Below, in pieces: positions 40,567-51,345 of a DNA stretch of 64,000 nt. Every line of letters starts with the position of its first letter. Positions within the stretch are counted from its first letter, which is position 1. The position numbers and the translations under genes were made by a program. Source of the DNA: Pseudopyrenochaeta lycopersici (taxonomy: Eukaryota > Ascomycota > Dothideomycetes > Pleosporales > Pseudopyrenochaetaceae); the NCBI GenBank assembly GCA_003313425.1, contig NHZP01000002.1, positions 1,550,001 to 1,614,000 of the forward strand, in the 5' to 3' direction. Below the pieces are notes generated by a model. It was not told the DNA's origin and did not search any database. It worked only from the letters and a program-made list of their open reading frames with translations.

Positions 40567-42447
40567 ATGCAAGCCCCCATAAATCCAGTAGCTGGACCAG
40601 CAGGAATCTACCAGCAACTGTCGACCGAGAAAAGAGAGATCAGGCTATTGACAGTCGAGCGTCCATCCTCCACGTCGTTGCCTCTGAGGTGTTCGATTCA
40701 CAAAACATCTCTCAACAATTATGAAAAGTACTTTGCGCTCTCATACACATGGGGGAACGAAAATGACACCGTGCCCTTGGAATTGCAAGGTCAGACATTG
40801 CATGTCACCCGAAATCTAGAGTCCGCGCTGCGCAACATCTCGCAAATGGTGAAGAAATTGGTCATTTGGGCGGACGCGCTGTGCATCAACCAGGCGGACC
40901 TCTCCGAGCGCGGTGCGCAGGTCCGCTTAATGGGTGACATATACAGCAAAGCAGACCACGTTCTCATCTGGATAGGAGGCCCGCAGGGGAACGGTGTTCT
41001 CGCTCTCGAGTTTATTGAAATGCTTGGTAATGCTTACTATGACCTGAAAAGTGTGGATGCGGCCGTGGACTTCATCAACAATCGCGGCGTCCCGCAAATT
41101 TTACTCGACATAGGATGGACAGCTGTAGCACAGATGTTAAAACGCCCTTGGTGGACACGCATATGGACCCTTCAGGAAGCAGCATTCGCCAAGGAGGTTT
41201 CCGTAATCTGCGGCACGAAAAGCATATCCTTTAATCCGTTCTTCCATACACTACGTGTGTTGCAAACGGATGCTATCACGGTGCCTTCGAAGCTCAAGAT
41301 GAGGTCTGACATAAAGGAAGCGATTATGGAGGCAATGTATGACCCATGCGTAAATGCTCGATTGTCACTGTGGGCCGATATAAGCACGCAGACAGAGGCA
41401 GTAGAGCTTTTGGAGCTGCTATCTTTGTGTCGAGTGTTTGCTGCGAAAGATGCCCGGGACAAAGTTTACGCTTGCATTGACCTCGCGAAGCCCATTCCTG
41501 GATTCGATATCGATTATATCAATCCATCACATCAAGTGTACACCAAATTTGTGGCCGCATACATCAGCCACAGCAAAAGTCTTTCGATTCTCAAGGAAGC
41601 CGGACAGGATGTCTTGACCCAGAGTACTGACAATCAACTGCCATCGTGGGTGCCTGACTGGACTGATACAGATCATGGATCTCGGCTCAAAGAGGGACTT
41701 TATCATGCAGCCAAAGATACAGAGCCTCAATGTTCAGTTCTAGGGAACAGACTTGCGGTTAAAGGACTTTTGTTCGAACGCATCGAAACAGTGGAGCTCC
41801 CACGGGACAATGCCCTTGTAGACTGGATAAGGCCAGCATTGAGCGGAAAAACCGACGTATACGACTCCATGGGTATACCGCAACTTCAGGCATACTTTCG
41901 AACCTTCTTTGCTGACCAAAATCCCAAGACTCAGGGCCGATTGGACCCAAAGGACACCACATTCTTTAGCTCTGCCATTAGTTTCTGTACATTCTTGTCA
42001 GCCAATGAGGAAATATTGAGTCTGCTTCCACAGGAGATTGGCGCCTTTGCTACAGAGTCGGGCATGCACCTCGCCCAAGCGATTCTTGTTTTCATGCTGC
42101 AGCAAGACGACCCTGATGTTTCAAAGGCTTACTGGGATTGGGAAGTAGAGACAAAACAAAACGAAACGAGGGATATGGGACTGGGCCGCTTCTCGTTCAA
42201 GCTAGGTGCTGCCAAGAATTGGGCCTTCATTATGACGAGCTCGGGCTACATGGGACTTGCCCCCAAATGGGTGCAGGTAGGCGATCAGATTTTTGTTTTG
42301 CCTGGATGCTGCGTTCCAGTGGTTCTGCGTTATGTAGAGGAATGCTATTCCCTGGTTGGCGAGTGCTTTGTCTTGGGCTTGATGGATGGGGAGATGTTAG
42401 ATGGCAGTGATTGGGAGGCTCAACTGCTTGACTGTGATATAGTTTGA
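40567..42447 (+). CDS. HET-domain (heterokaryon incompatibility) protein
   Basis: Intronless, 626 aa, ATG start. The HET domain runs from about residue 55 to 210: YFALSYTWGNEND, then LVIWADALCINQADLSERGAQVRLM, then YSKADHVLIWIGG and RPWWTRIWTLQEAAFA. The remaining 400 residues contain CRVFAAKDARDKVYACIDLA and LPSWVPDWTD, the usual downstream landmarks. A closing region (YMGLAPKWVQVGDQIFVLPGC) is also typical. HET proteins mediate self/non-self cell death between fungal strains or act in immunity-like signalling. No NACHT, WD40 or partner gene is adjacent, so it is a stand-alone HET gene. Confidence 0.92.
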   Translation: MQAPINPVAGPAGIYQQLSTEKREIRLLTVERPSSTSLPLRCSIHKTSLNNYEKYFALSYTWGNENDTVPLELQGQTLHVTRNLESALRNISQMVKKLVIWADALCINQADLSERGAQVRLMGDIYSKADHVLIWIGGPQGNGVLALEFIEMLGNAYYDLKSVDAAVDFINNRGVPQILLDIGWTAVAQMLKRPWWTRIWTLQEAAFAKEVSVICGTKSISFNPFFHTLRVLQTDAITVPSKLKMRSDIKEAIMEAMYDPCVNARLSLWADISTQTEAVELLELLSLCRVFAAKDARDKVYACIDLAKPIPGFDIDYINPSHQVYTKFVAAYISHSKSLSILKEAGQDVLTQSTDNQLPSWVPDWTDTDHGSRLKEGLYHAAKDTEPQCSVLGNRLAVKGLLFERIETVELPRDNALVDWIRPALSGKTDVYDSMGIPQLQAYFRTFFADQNPKTQGRLDPKDTTFFSSAISFCTFLSANEEILSLLPQEIGAFATESGMHLAQAILVFMLQQDDPDVSKAYWDWEVETKQNETRDMGLGRFSFKLGAAKNWAFIMTSSGYMGLAPKWVQVGDQIFVLPGCCVPVVLRYVEECYSLVGECFVLGLMDGEMLDGSDWEAQLLDCDIV

Positions 42448-43576
42448 CAGAAATAAAGCAATCGGCTATATGACCATGAATTACTCCTTGGCTGCTATTT
42501 CATGGCTGTGACTTTGTAAACTGGCGTACTCACTACTTTGGGTTCGATGTTCAGTGCGTTAACCTCAACGCTACGGCCATGCGTCGCGCAGAGATAGCGA
42601 AGCAGGCCACCAATGTTTGCAATACAAAGGCCATAATCGGGTACTGGAGAAGGTTACTTCCACGTACTAAGTATACCCTAGCATACAATCTAAGCGTGGA
42701 AGGAAGCGAAGCTAAGATAAGCCTGGCATGGAAGCCCATCCTACACGCTGACCAGCATGGACAATCTTGCTTTTAATTCTAATTGCCAAGGTGAAGATGC
42801 AGCTGCTCTTCCACTACTATAAGAATTCTTTGAGTCTAGGAAACAGATTCTTGGTATAAAACATCGTAACACACAGTCATCCTACGAGGCTTCAAATGCG
42901 TAGCAGATAGAGGCTCATGGATAGAACATTATCAAGATGTCTATTAGACGCTCTTGTCATACGAGTGTCTGCTCCGAAGTTATCGTTGATACTGCAAAAT
43001 CAAACATCATGGAGGCTTTCAATCAAGCAGACTAAGACTAAGGCGTACCGCAAGGGGCTCAACAACGCGAAAGATATGCTGTGGAGATCAGGAGCAGCTA
43101 GGCAGCGGGTGTTTAATTGATCAATTAGATAGATCACTACTTCATAGAAACCTTTGTAAAAACTGGCTATATGATACTCCTGAGCACACTGCTCCGCCAC
43201 GGCCAGCGCTGGGGTATCTTAGTAGAGCTGAAGGGGTGCTGTACGCGAGGTCACGGCGCATTGTGCGCAAAATATACGAACTAGACAAGCCAAATCGAAG
43301 GTGTAGTTGCTGACTTCGGCAGCCGGCGAACGTGAAGAAACTGAAGAGAGTTCAACAAGAAGAATGTCCCCTCGGACCCGCTCCAGAACACATATCTTGG
43401 GTATTCCAAACTCGTAAAGAATAGGCCAAATACAGATGCACCGTGCGAAGTTGCGAACAAACTTTTCACAGGATATAATGCACATGCTAATGAGTAATAC
43501 ATACTAGACATACATGGACAGATAATTCGCAATGTTCTCCAAATAGGCCACTGGAAGGTTTCCAGCAGAATTAGTC
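42448..43576. other. intergenic region, nothing recognised
   Basis: About 1.1 kb between two convergent genes. Frames of up to 103 codons are present (43592-43281, minus) but show no domain. Confidence 0.45.
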
Positions 43577-44769
43577 TCAATCTTTTATCCATTCCTTGAG
43601 CCTTGCCATGCTGCTCCTCCTTCGTTTTCTTGTTCCACCTTCACTCGGTACTTCTAAACTGCTCCTTGGGCCATCCACACTCCTCCTCCCTTTGTGTTCT
43701 GTGTCGAGGATGATGATCTCAACCGTACAGTTGTCTGCTCCATGCATGGTCTCTTCCCTACTCGTAAGCTCTTCGGCAATCTCCTTTGCAGATTTACCTT
43801 GTTGCCACCTCTCTACCGCTAATTTTGTTACTTCCTCTGCATCTTTCGCGTTCCCAACGCCGTCAGACGCAAGGAGGATGAGGCTTTGGCCGCTGAGCTC
43901 TTTGATCGTGAAGTGTGCTTTGTTAGACACAAGGTCTTGAGTGACTGTTTTTCCAGGCGCTACCCCTGTCTCAATACCCACAAGATCTGATAGATCATGT
44001 CCAGCAAGGCGATTCACCCGCGGCTTTTTGTATTGGACGTCGCCTAAGGCCCGAGCCATACTCACACCCCCTATCCGAGGTATACCAGTCACATAGTTGA
44101 TTTGACCTCCTGCATCTTCAACCCTCTTCCTCTCCGCTGGATCATCAGGGCTATGCTCCACGCTCAGAACTTCGACATTCCATCCCTCGAGGTCTCCACT
44201 GATGGCATTTGAATCATCACTCCCACCTATGATTACAGAATCGAATTTATGATCTGCAAAAACAATATGCGAGTCGCCCAAGTCTGCTTCAACAAGGACA
44301 CCCTGCCTGGTGTCGATGAGCGCTAGAGCGACTGTTGAGCCGCCTCTGAGGTCTGCGCGATCCAAGTCGCGATCTACGGCTCTGAGAGCGCGCTGGATGG
44401 CTTGCCGATATTCGTCTGGTTCCAAAGCCCTGGAAGTCGCTGCAAATTGTGTCTCAAGATGCGTAACCAGGTTTCGGGAGATGTAATCTACGGACTCGGT
44501 TCCGCCGCTGCAGTCTGGTTAAACGCATGAGGGTTGGCATAATAGCTCCAACCACTTACTGTCCATCATAGACTGCGAAAAGTGCGAGCTCCTTTTTCGA
44601 CTTCAGTGAGCCTGCATTGACTACAATGTAACGATCTTCTTGATCATCTCGTGACCCCAGTATCTGTTAGGAAGGAATTAGCGAGCGTCGCGGATCTCCG
44701 CCGCACACGATCGTCGCACAACGCACTTACTTGTGACACACCGACGTCCACAACGTTGACTGAAGGCAT
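43577..44769 (-). CDS. PP2C-type protein phosphatase
   Basis: Three exons on the minus strand, 44769-44731, 44663-44560 and 44507-43577, give 357 aa. Introns are 67 and 52 nt. The joins restore QILGSRDDQEDRY and FAVYDGHGGTESVDYIS, the metal-binding motifs 1 and 2 of the PPM family. Later motifs are DLRGGSTVALALI, ADLGDSHIVFA, GGVSMARALGDVQYK, LILLASDGVGNA and GADNCTVEIIIL. All the metal-ligand Asp positions I can place are present. The C-terminal 40 residues are basic (RKRRRSSMARLKEW) and could direct nuclear location or regulation. It dephosphorylates Ser/Thr in stress or cell-cycle signalling; the target is unknown. Confidence 0.92.
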
Positions 44770-45211
44770 TTTGTATAACTCTTCACTTCGCAATGTGGTC
44801 TTTATTGCTCCCTCAGAGTCATTCTGCGAGGAGTCGTCTCAGCTCTGGCCAAGTTGATCGCCGTCATAGGGCCAAGAGCTGAAAGGCCGCCGAGCGATAG
44901 GCGCACGCGCGACGTGCAAACGTCATCGAGCCAATCCGATAACGAGGAGCAGAAAGACCGCGCAGTGCCCAGAGTGCTAGATCCTCCGATTCTCTGTACA
45001 GCCTCAATTCTCAATAGACCCATCGCCGTTTTCGTCCACTGTCCACATGTGATCGTCAAGAAAAAAACCGCATCCATGTGATTGTTGTCAAGAGGTCCTG
45101 AACGACTTCAAAGTAACGTGCTGTCTTGAAACAATCGATTGGAAGCAAATCTTGACAAAATTGCTGCGGGAGGATTGTCGGAACTCTCACTGTGGACAAC
45201 TGAACCTCTGG
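44770..45211. other. intergenic region, nothing recognised
   Basis: About 440 bp between the PP2C promoter and the 3' end of the RING gene. No gene seen. Confidence 0.5.
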
Positions 45212-45904
45212 TCACTGTCTCCTAACAAAACCACTGTTCATCCACTCGTCTCTGAACTTCCTCCAAGTCCCATTGCCTCTGAAATCCCACGCCCACCTCT
45301 CCTTAAGGTCCTCTAACACTCCTTCCAAAAACTCCTCCTCCTTCCTGAAAAGGGTGCTTTCATTACCGTCTGCCCATTTCCTCACAATTTCCGCAAGAAG
45401 CTGTTTGGCAGCATTCTCCTCGCTCATCGCCCTTGCCACTACGTCAAGACACTCTGTCAGTTCTAGATCCCAGCCAAAGAGCAATTCTCGCACGGTTTCC
45501 ATCGCTCGCCTGTCAGTTTTCAGATGCCGAAGAAACTGATCCGGCATGCCTGGTGCGGTCAAACCCTCAATCCTTGTGCGACATAGTGGACACGTCTTAT
45601 AAGGGTGCTTTGCTTCTTCGATCTTCGGTGTGATCATCCATTGTTCTAAACATGCTTTGCCAATAACGTGCCCGCAGTATTTTATATACACAGGGAAGTC
45701 GGAAAGGAGGTCTGGGATAGAGAAATTGCAGAAAGCGGTGTAAGAATTGTGGCAGATAGCGCAGCTGCTGCCGTTGTCGTTCATGATGGAAGCTTGTGTC
45801 CATGCAATATCTGCGAGTGGAGTCACGCATGCGAAATTGTCGACCTTCACGTTTTGTGCCTTCTGACTGATCTTCTGGCAGATTTGATTCGCTTCGCCGT
45901 TCAT
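45212..45904 (-). CDS. RING-type zinc finger protein
   Basis: Intronless, 230 aa. A second in-frame ATG (MNDNGSSC) lies near 45782, just before the RING, and could be the true start. The RING reads CAICHNSY, then YCGHVIGKACLEQWM, then CPLCRTRIEG: C-x2-C..C-x-H..C..C-x2-C, near residues 48-108. A helical C-terminal region follows, rich in Glu/Lys/Trp (EEFLEGVLEDLKERWAW). It is probably an E3 ubiquitin ligase of the small fungal RING type. Substrate unknown. Confidence 0.78.
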   Translation of the reverse strand: MNGEANQICQKISQKAQNVKVDNFACVTPLADIAWTQASIMNDNGSSCAICHNSYTAFCNFSIPDLLSDFPVYIKYCGHVIGKACLEQWMITPKIEEAKHPYKTCPLCRTRIEGLTAPGMPDQFLRHLKTDRRAMETVRELLFGWDLELTECLDVVARAMSEENAAKQLLAEIVRKWADGNESTLFRKEEEFLEGVLEDLKERWAWDFRGNGTWRKFRDEWMNSGFVRRQ

Positions 45905-45968
45905 TGCGGCATTGCGTTGTATCTGGTCGGTTCTTAGACCAGCTCACTCCCTAACATTTCTCAAGCGT

Positions 45969-46238
45969 TCAGCAAGATTGAGCTGCAAGACTAGCGGAAA
46001 ATGCAGCCTTGAGCCTTGCTTGTGGCGATGCGAGCTCATAATCCGTGAGCGCCATATATAGCCTCTCCACCTCGGACCATTCTGTCCTCTGATCACTCAT
46101 TTCTTTTTCAATCGCGCACCTAAGTATTCGCATTTCGCCCTCCCGGCCCAGTAATCTGTTCTGACAACCGAGAACCTCAAGCAGCCAGTTCTGAGCTTGC
46201 TCGGCCTTTCCAATAGCGTCGTCGTCGGTCAAAGCCAT
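45969..46238 (-). CDS. small helical protein, hypothetical
   Basis: 89 aa from an ATG in a good context (ACCCATGGCT), intronless. The product is Glu/Arg/Leu/Ala-rich and predicted helical throughout (LLGREGEMRILRCAIEKEM), with no membrane segment or signal peptide. It lies 65 bp upstream of the RING gene start on the same strand. It could be a small gene or a 5' exon of something larger. No family recognised. Confidence 0.4.
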   Translation of the reverse strand: MALTDDDAIGKAEQAQNWLLEVLGCQNRLLGREGEMRILRCAIEKEMSDQRTEWSEVERLYMALTDYELASPQARLKAAFSASLAAQSC

Positions 46239-48889
46239 GGGTCACCGCAAGTGTGACTAAGCTGCACAGTTCTCTTGTAAGTCCAGATTACGAAGCTGCT
46301 CAAGCGGTGCTTCTAGGATAGTATTTGGACTGTGATGCTCCTGTTCAAACCTTTGTAGACCTCGGAGATTCCGCATACGGAGGCGAACACGCTGGTGTAC
46401 TGCAAGATATTAGCGTTCATCCTAATGAAGGACTAAAAATTTTATACAGTTGCAGTGCACTATCTTCCACCATTGTGCAATATTTTCTCGGCATGCCGTA
46501 CTACTTATCTGCTGTGCTCGCCGGTACATTTCTTGCCTGCAGCATCCAATTGCCAAGGTCTGCAGAGTTGTCTACCTTTCCCTTCAACGCCATTGACTTA
46601 AGTAGATGTATAATTGATGTAGTGGAGCGGCGCTGTAGTAACGTACAGGCTGACCTTCAAGTGCACAATAGGCGCTGGGCAGAGGCCGAAGTGGGCTTAC
46701 CGTTTGCTCATTCACGCGTAATACCAACGTGTTTGCCGAGTGGCTGAAAGGAATTTTCCAAATTTTCAATATTTGTAAATGTGTTTTTCTCATCTACCCG
46801 CGCAGCACTTTGTGATTAGTTCTTCGATGTCAAATGATTAACACTGGCTCTTGAGAAATGAAATGATATGTTAATGTGCGCATTGGTTGTCTACGTATGG
46901 TGAATTTTAATTACATCCGTTGGAGAACTCGATCGGAGTCACTTACATCCAATGTTGACTTTTAGCACTATAGATATTCGCTTGTAGCTTGTCTAGAGAT
47001 CCCAGTGGGGAAACTTTTAAAAGGAAAGCTTCCATGCTCTGTGTTCCATATACGAGCCGACTTAGACATCTTTTAGTCTCCAAGCAGTGGGTCAAGGCTA
47101 GCCAAGAAATGGTATTTCCTTTCTTGAATAGTTGCTGTGCAGTGCCTAAAGCAGTCAAATTCACCAACTTTGCTGGTATACAACAACAATAGACCACAAT
47201 GTCAGTATCACTATGATGTGAAGATTTTTGGCCGCGTAAACCTAATTGGACAAATAATTGATTAGTAACGCGAGACATTCGCGGCATTGATACTTAGATT
47301 TATCTACACATATCGTGGTGAATGCGCAATGTTCAGGCGCTACTGCGGATGATCGGCTGTCATCCTTAAAACATACATTTCCTCTCCACTTAGAGGACTT
47401 TTAGCAGCTTGAAACATGATTTCTTGCATTTGACTGGGTCCCTGGACAACGAGGGCGAGTAGTTGGTCGACGTGAGTCCGAAGAGTGACCCCTTCACACA
47501 TCGCTTATCCTGCCGTAGACAGCAAATGGGTTCTATTGTAATATGTGTTGAATACAGAACTTGAATTGTCGTAGTATGATACGCATCATACTCTATAGTA
47601 GACTAACTGCTACATCTAGTCTCCGTTTGAGCTCCAGAGTTAGTGCAAAATGCCCGCAATGCATTTTGTTATGCTTCAGTGTTGTTAACCATAATTTCTA
47701 GTATTAAACACAAGATGCCAAGCTATGCATTTCAGCTTTTTACATGTTAGGTGTGCTTAGACTCAAAGCTGGCACTGGACACTTCTAACTCATAACATCT
47801 CTTCTTGCCCTCCCAATAACACACGCATTGCTTGGCAGAACTTTCCAGCTCTCCGTGTCTTCATCAACCAGCCCAATCCTAATAGGTATATAATCTTTCT
47901 TCACATTTATTGCAACCATTCACTGACCTCTAATAGGGTATTCCCAAACGACACTGTAGAGAATTTGCTGGTGGGCCTCAGATCGCTGATCCGAGCAACT
48001 CCGCTCTCTCTGACACCGAATTTTGTGTTCACAACACTACCACAGGCTATAAAAACTCTCCAAGTATCTCTAGAAATCGTAATGAACATTTAATCTTTCC
48101 TAGATGCAATATATTCATCGAATGGGAAGATCCTGGACCATTTGATGCTCTGAAACGCCAGAAACAAGAAAAGCTTTTAGCTCTGAGTACATTCAACAGC
48201 ATTCCGAGCGTTGGTTATTATTCTCTAAATAGCACTAGATAGCAGCCAAATTTTCTGGGTATAACTGAATCTATTATGTACAAGCGAAATCATGGTTAAG
48301 CCAAGAGAAAAGCGGAATGTTGGCAACATGCTTCCTGTAGCAATAGTTGAATCAATATATCCCCTAAAACCCCCACCTTGATTAAACAAGTCTAACGTAA
48401 TGACAATGACGTTCCCATCGCCTGTGATGATATTACGGCTTCTACATATGGAGACGCACAGTGACTAAACCATCGTGGACTATATGCCGCTAAGGTAAGG
48501 CTCTACTATCACATTTCTTCAATAAACTGTATCTATTTCAAGCTACAAGGGTCATTTGGCACCCTTCAAACAACTTTCTTAGCTAAGTAGCCAGACCATG
48601 GACTTTGGTTCAATTCTGAACAAAACCCTGCTTCGTGGTTGCTAATAAAGCTTATGAAGACATGTGGCAACAAGAGGAGAGAGCAAGCCAAGATCTTCCG
48701 CGCAGAGAACGATGGGAATCTATGTCTCTGACCAAGATTACTGATATGGGCGTTGTGACGGCCCGCTCTTGATTTCGACAATGAAGTGGCCGAGTAAGGT
48801 GAAGTGAAATGTTTCTTTCTCTGACCCACGCACTGGCCATTATCTTGAGACATCCTAGCTTCCTGCACACCAGCCAAGAGCAAGAGAAT
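46239..48889. other. gene-poor stretch of 2.6 kb
   Basis: This is the longest interval without a supported gene. Only short frames with no domains occur: 140 codons at 46325-46747 (+), 114 codons at 47287-46943 (-), 105 codons at 48883-48566 (-). Composition is visibly more A+T-rich than the flanks. I see no transposase, reverse transcriptase or long repeat. Confidence 0.5.
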
Positions 48890-49850
48890 TCACATGAGCA
48901 CCTTGGTAAAAGCATCGCCTAAACCTCTCTCAATCAGCCACTCCTCCATCGCTTTCATGTCGCCCCGGTTAGCTCTTTGGCCCCTTCTTTCTCCCACTGT
49001 ATCTGTAATCTCAGTCATATCTGGGAAGACCCTCTTTTCAACTGCTTCCCGATGCCGTTCGCTGACCTTCTTGTGATGCGCAGGGATATCACCCCAGCTC
49101 TCCGTCTTGATAAACTTCATATAGTCGTCGATGCTTTGCGATCCACCTTCCACACAGAGAAGGCCAGGCTTTCCAGCGTATAAGAACCCGGTCAGACCGT
49201 ATAAAGGTGCATATGTGATGAAGTCATCTCGCTTCGAGCGTGTACTTATTGAAGGAAAATAGAACCAGACCCGAACGAGAGGGCCAGCATCCATACTTGT
49301 GGTGGGCGCAACCTCCAAGTTTTTGCTAGCGTCTACTAGATGCTGTATTGCGGCTTCTTTGATGTACTCAATGATACCGATCAAATCTTCGTCATCAGGC
49401 GTTTGCGACATGATTTGCGTTGTGGCTACCCTACTCATCCACGGTGGTTGCTGTATGCGGACTTTAATGTCAGGTGGATCTTCTGGTACTGGATGGCCTT
49501 CGTAAACAAAGGATGCTGTGAGATCTAGCGGTAGCGTTTGAACCTGTAACCGCTCGTTTCCAGGGGCGGATACCGGCAAGTTGAGTGTCATCGACATAAC
49601 TGGCGTGAACGTGAAGGGTTCACTCAATGACCTATCATCGCTGTCACGTAAAGTGTCAAGGAGCTTCTGCGAGTCTTCTGCTAGAATTACATCATCTGGA
49701 TACCTAAACGTACGCATACATGGTCAGAGTAGGTCTCACATATAGCTCTCGTAGTGACATTGCTTACATGGCGATCAGAAGATCAATTCGGCCAATCTGA
49801 AGCTCCACTAAATCTGGGGGCAATACACTCCATGATTGAAGATTAGCCAT
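48890..49850 (-). CDS. RWD-domain protein (RWDD2/DUF1115 type)
   Basis: Two exons on the minus strand, 49850-49768 and 49703-48890, give 298 aa. The 64-nt intron (GTAAGC..TTTAG) joins ELQIGRIDLLIAM to YPDDVILAED, making the RWD start continuous. The RWD domain occupies roughly residues 10-155. A second block follows: VRVWFYFPSISTRSKRDDFITYA then GLTGFLYAGKPGLLCVEG, matching the DUF1115 C-terminal domain found with RWD in RWDD2-like proteins. No catalytic residues are evident. Function is poorly known; related human proteins are uncharacterised. Confidence 0.85.
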
Positions 49851-50259
49851 TGCTGCTTTAAAATTCAGGAATATGTTTGTTGCGTTGCAAATTCTAGGTT
49901 GGGCACAAGAGTGAGAACATAATACTCTTCAAGTGAACGGAAAAGATTGATGGAAGTACACCCGAACTTCGGCAACTAGCCACAAAGCTAAGCCACTCGA
50001 CGCCACATAATTAGGAACCGACTGCCTTCCGAGCAGCGATGGTCAGCACTTGGAAGTTCGGAACTCTAAAAAGCTCGTAAGAATATGTACCAAGTCGATC
50101 ATTTTTGGTATTTTTATTTGTGGTGGCCAGCTTGCGCATTGTGGAAGTTGCTGGAATGCCTTATTGTACAATAATATATCTTAATTATGGTGAAAACCAT
50201 TTAAATATGCTCCAGAGTCCAATGCAGAATCAAATAGATACATTTTCCCTTCATGTTAG
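49851..50259. other. intergenic region, nothing recognised
   Basis: About 410 bp, A+T-rich near 50095-50240. No gene seen. Confidence 0.5.
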
Positions 50260-50974
50260 CTACGCGCCTGGCAAAGCCTAAGACGACATCAGTCACTACA
50301 AGGCATACTTAGATTTCCCTCTTGCGAAACTCACCTGCCACATGTCAATCAGCACCTTAGTGGTACCATTCCGAGTCAAGACTCCCACTGCGACTACATC
50401 GTTCAACCACGCATATGAACCATTTGTAGACGTTTCAAATCTGCCTCGCAGCAGGGTGTGGCCATCAGCCAGCGTCGGCCCGTCAGTCCGTACATAAATC
50501 ATTGTACCGTCGTCGGTTTGGATATTGTAGCGAGCGTCGGGGCGAATCTTGCCATTTGCATCGGTGAGGCGCCAGTCTGCACCCAGATTGAGGACTTTGC
50601 CTTCAAATTTGTAAGTTTGGCTGATCTCTGAAGACGAAAGAAAAGCGATGACGTCATAGGTATCAAATTAGATAACTGTAAGAAAGAATATGGGCCAGAA
50701 CAATGTTTTTAGATCTTGCCTTCCCGTAGCTCAATTTTGACTAGGAAAATTAGTTGAGGAGCTTACCTGACATTCTGGGCCCTTTGAAAGTCCCACCCAC
50801 GATTGGAATGACGATGCGTTCCTGACCGTTCGGCACAGGCCCCAAGGAAAATCTGTCACCCAGAAGTGCTTCCATGCTATACAGCAAGGTCATTGTAGGC
50901 GGAACTGGAGCATTTTGGGCCATTGCGAAAGGTGCCAAAGCCGCGAGCACAGCAAAAGGATTGAAAAAGTGCAT
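50260..50974 (-). CDS. secreted DUF3237-family protein
   Basis: Three exons on the minus strand, 50974-50767, 50627-50335 and 50277-50260, give 172 aa. Signal peptide: MHFFNPFAVLAALAPFAMA. The DUF3237 core reads GPVPNGQERIVIPIVGGTFKGPRMS, then GADWRLTDANGKIRPDARY and IQTDDGTMIYVRTDGP. The last intron has a perfect GTGAGT donor and ends the protein MWQALPGA. Without splicing it would end in a less typical 12-residue tail. DUF3237 proteins form a small beta-barrel; the biochemical role is not established. The gene lies about 370 bp downstream of a secreted carboxylesterase on the same strand. Confidence 0.85.
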
Positions 50975-51345
50975 GTTGAGCGCGAACCTTCTTTATTAGT
51001 CGTCTGGTAGCGCGAAGGCGTGGAAGCGAAAACTATTCCGGAACATTGTAAAGTATAAATGCTCACACTATGTCAAAATCTACGCCCGATATCTGATGCC
51101 GTTGAAAACATCCGGGGAAGAAACCTTTAGCATCGGTTTGGGGACCCCGCCTTCGGCACTACTTACCCATGTTTAAATCCCGGCAAATAGCCCACATCGT
51201 TCCGCGAAACATCATTAGCTCTGCAATGAACATTTCTGTTCGCGCTGTGTACTACAAAGGAACATTTGGCCGGTTGAGAGGCCGAACCGAGGAAGAGACT
51301 GCGCATCCTCGAACCTACCGATGATCGCAAATGCAATACCGTCAT
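50975..51345. other. intergenic region, nothing recognised
   Basis: About 370 bp between the carboxylesterase stop and the DUF3237 start. It must hold the promoter of the latter. No gene seen. Confidence 0.45.

Noticed and set aside
50296..50502. Unspliced C-terminus of the DUF3237 protein ending GKSKYAL.
   Set aside because: A perfect GTGAGT donor and a good branch and acceptor give the more family-like end MWQALPGA. I could not confirm this without transcripts.
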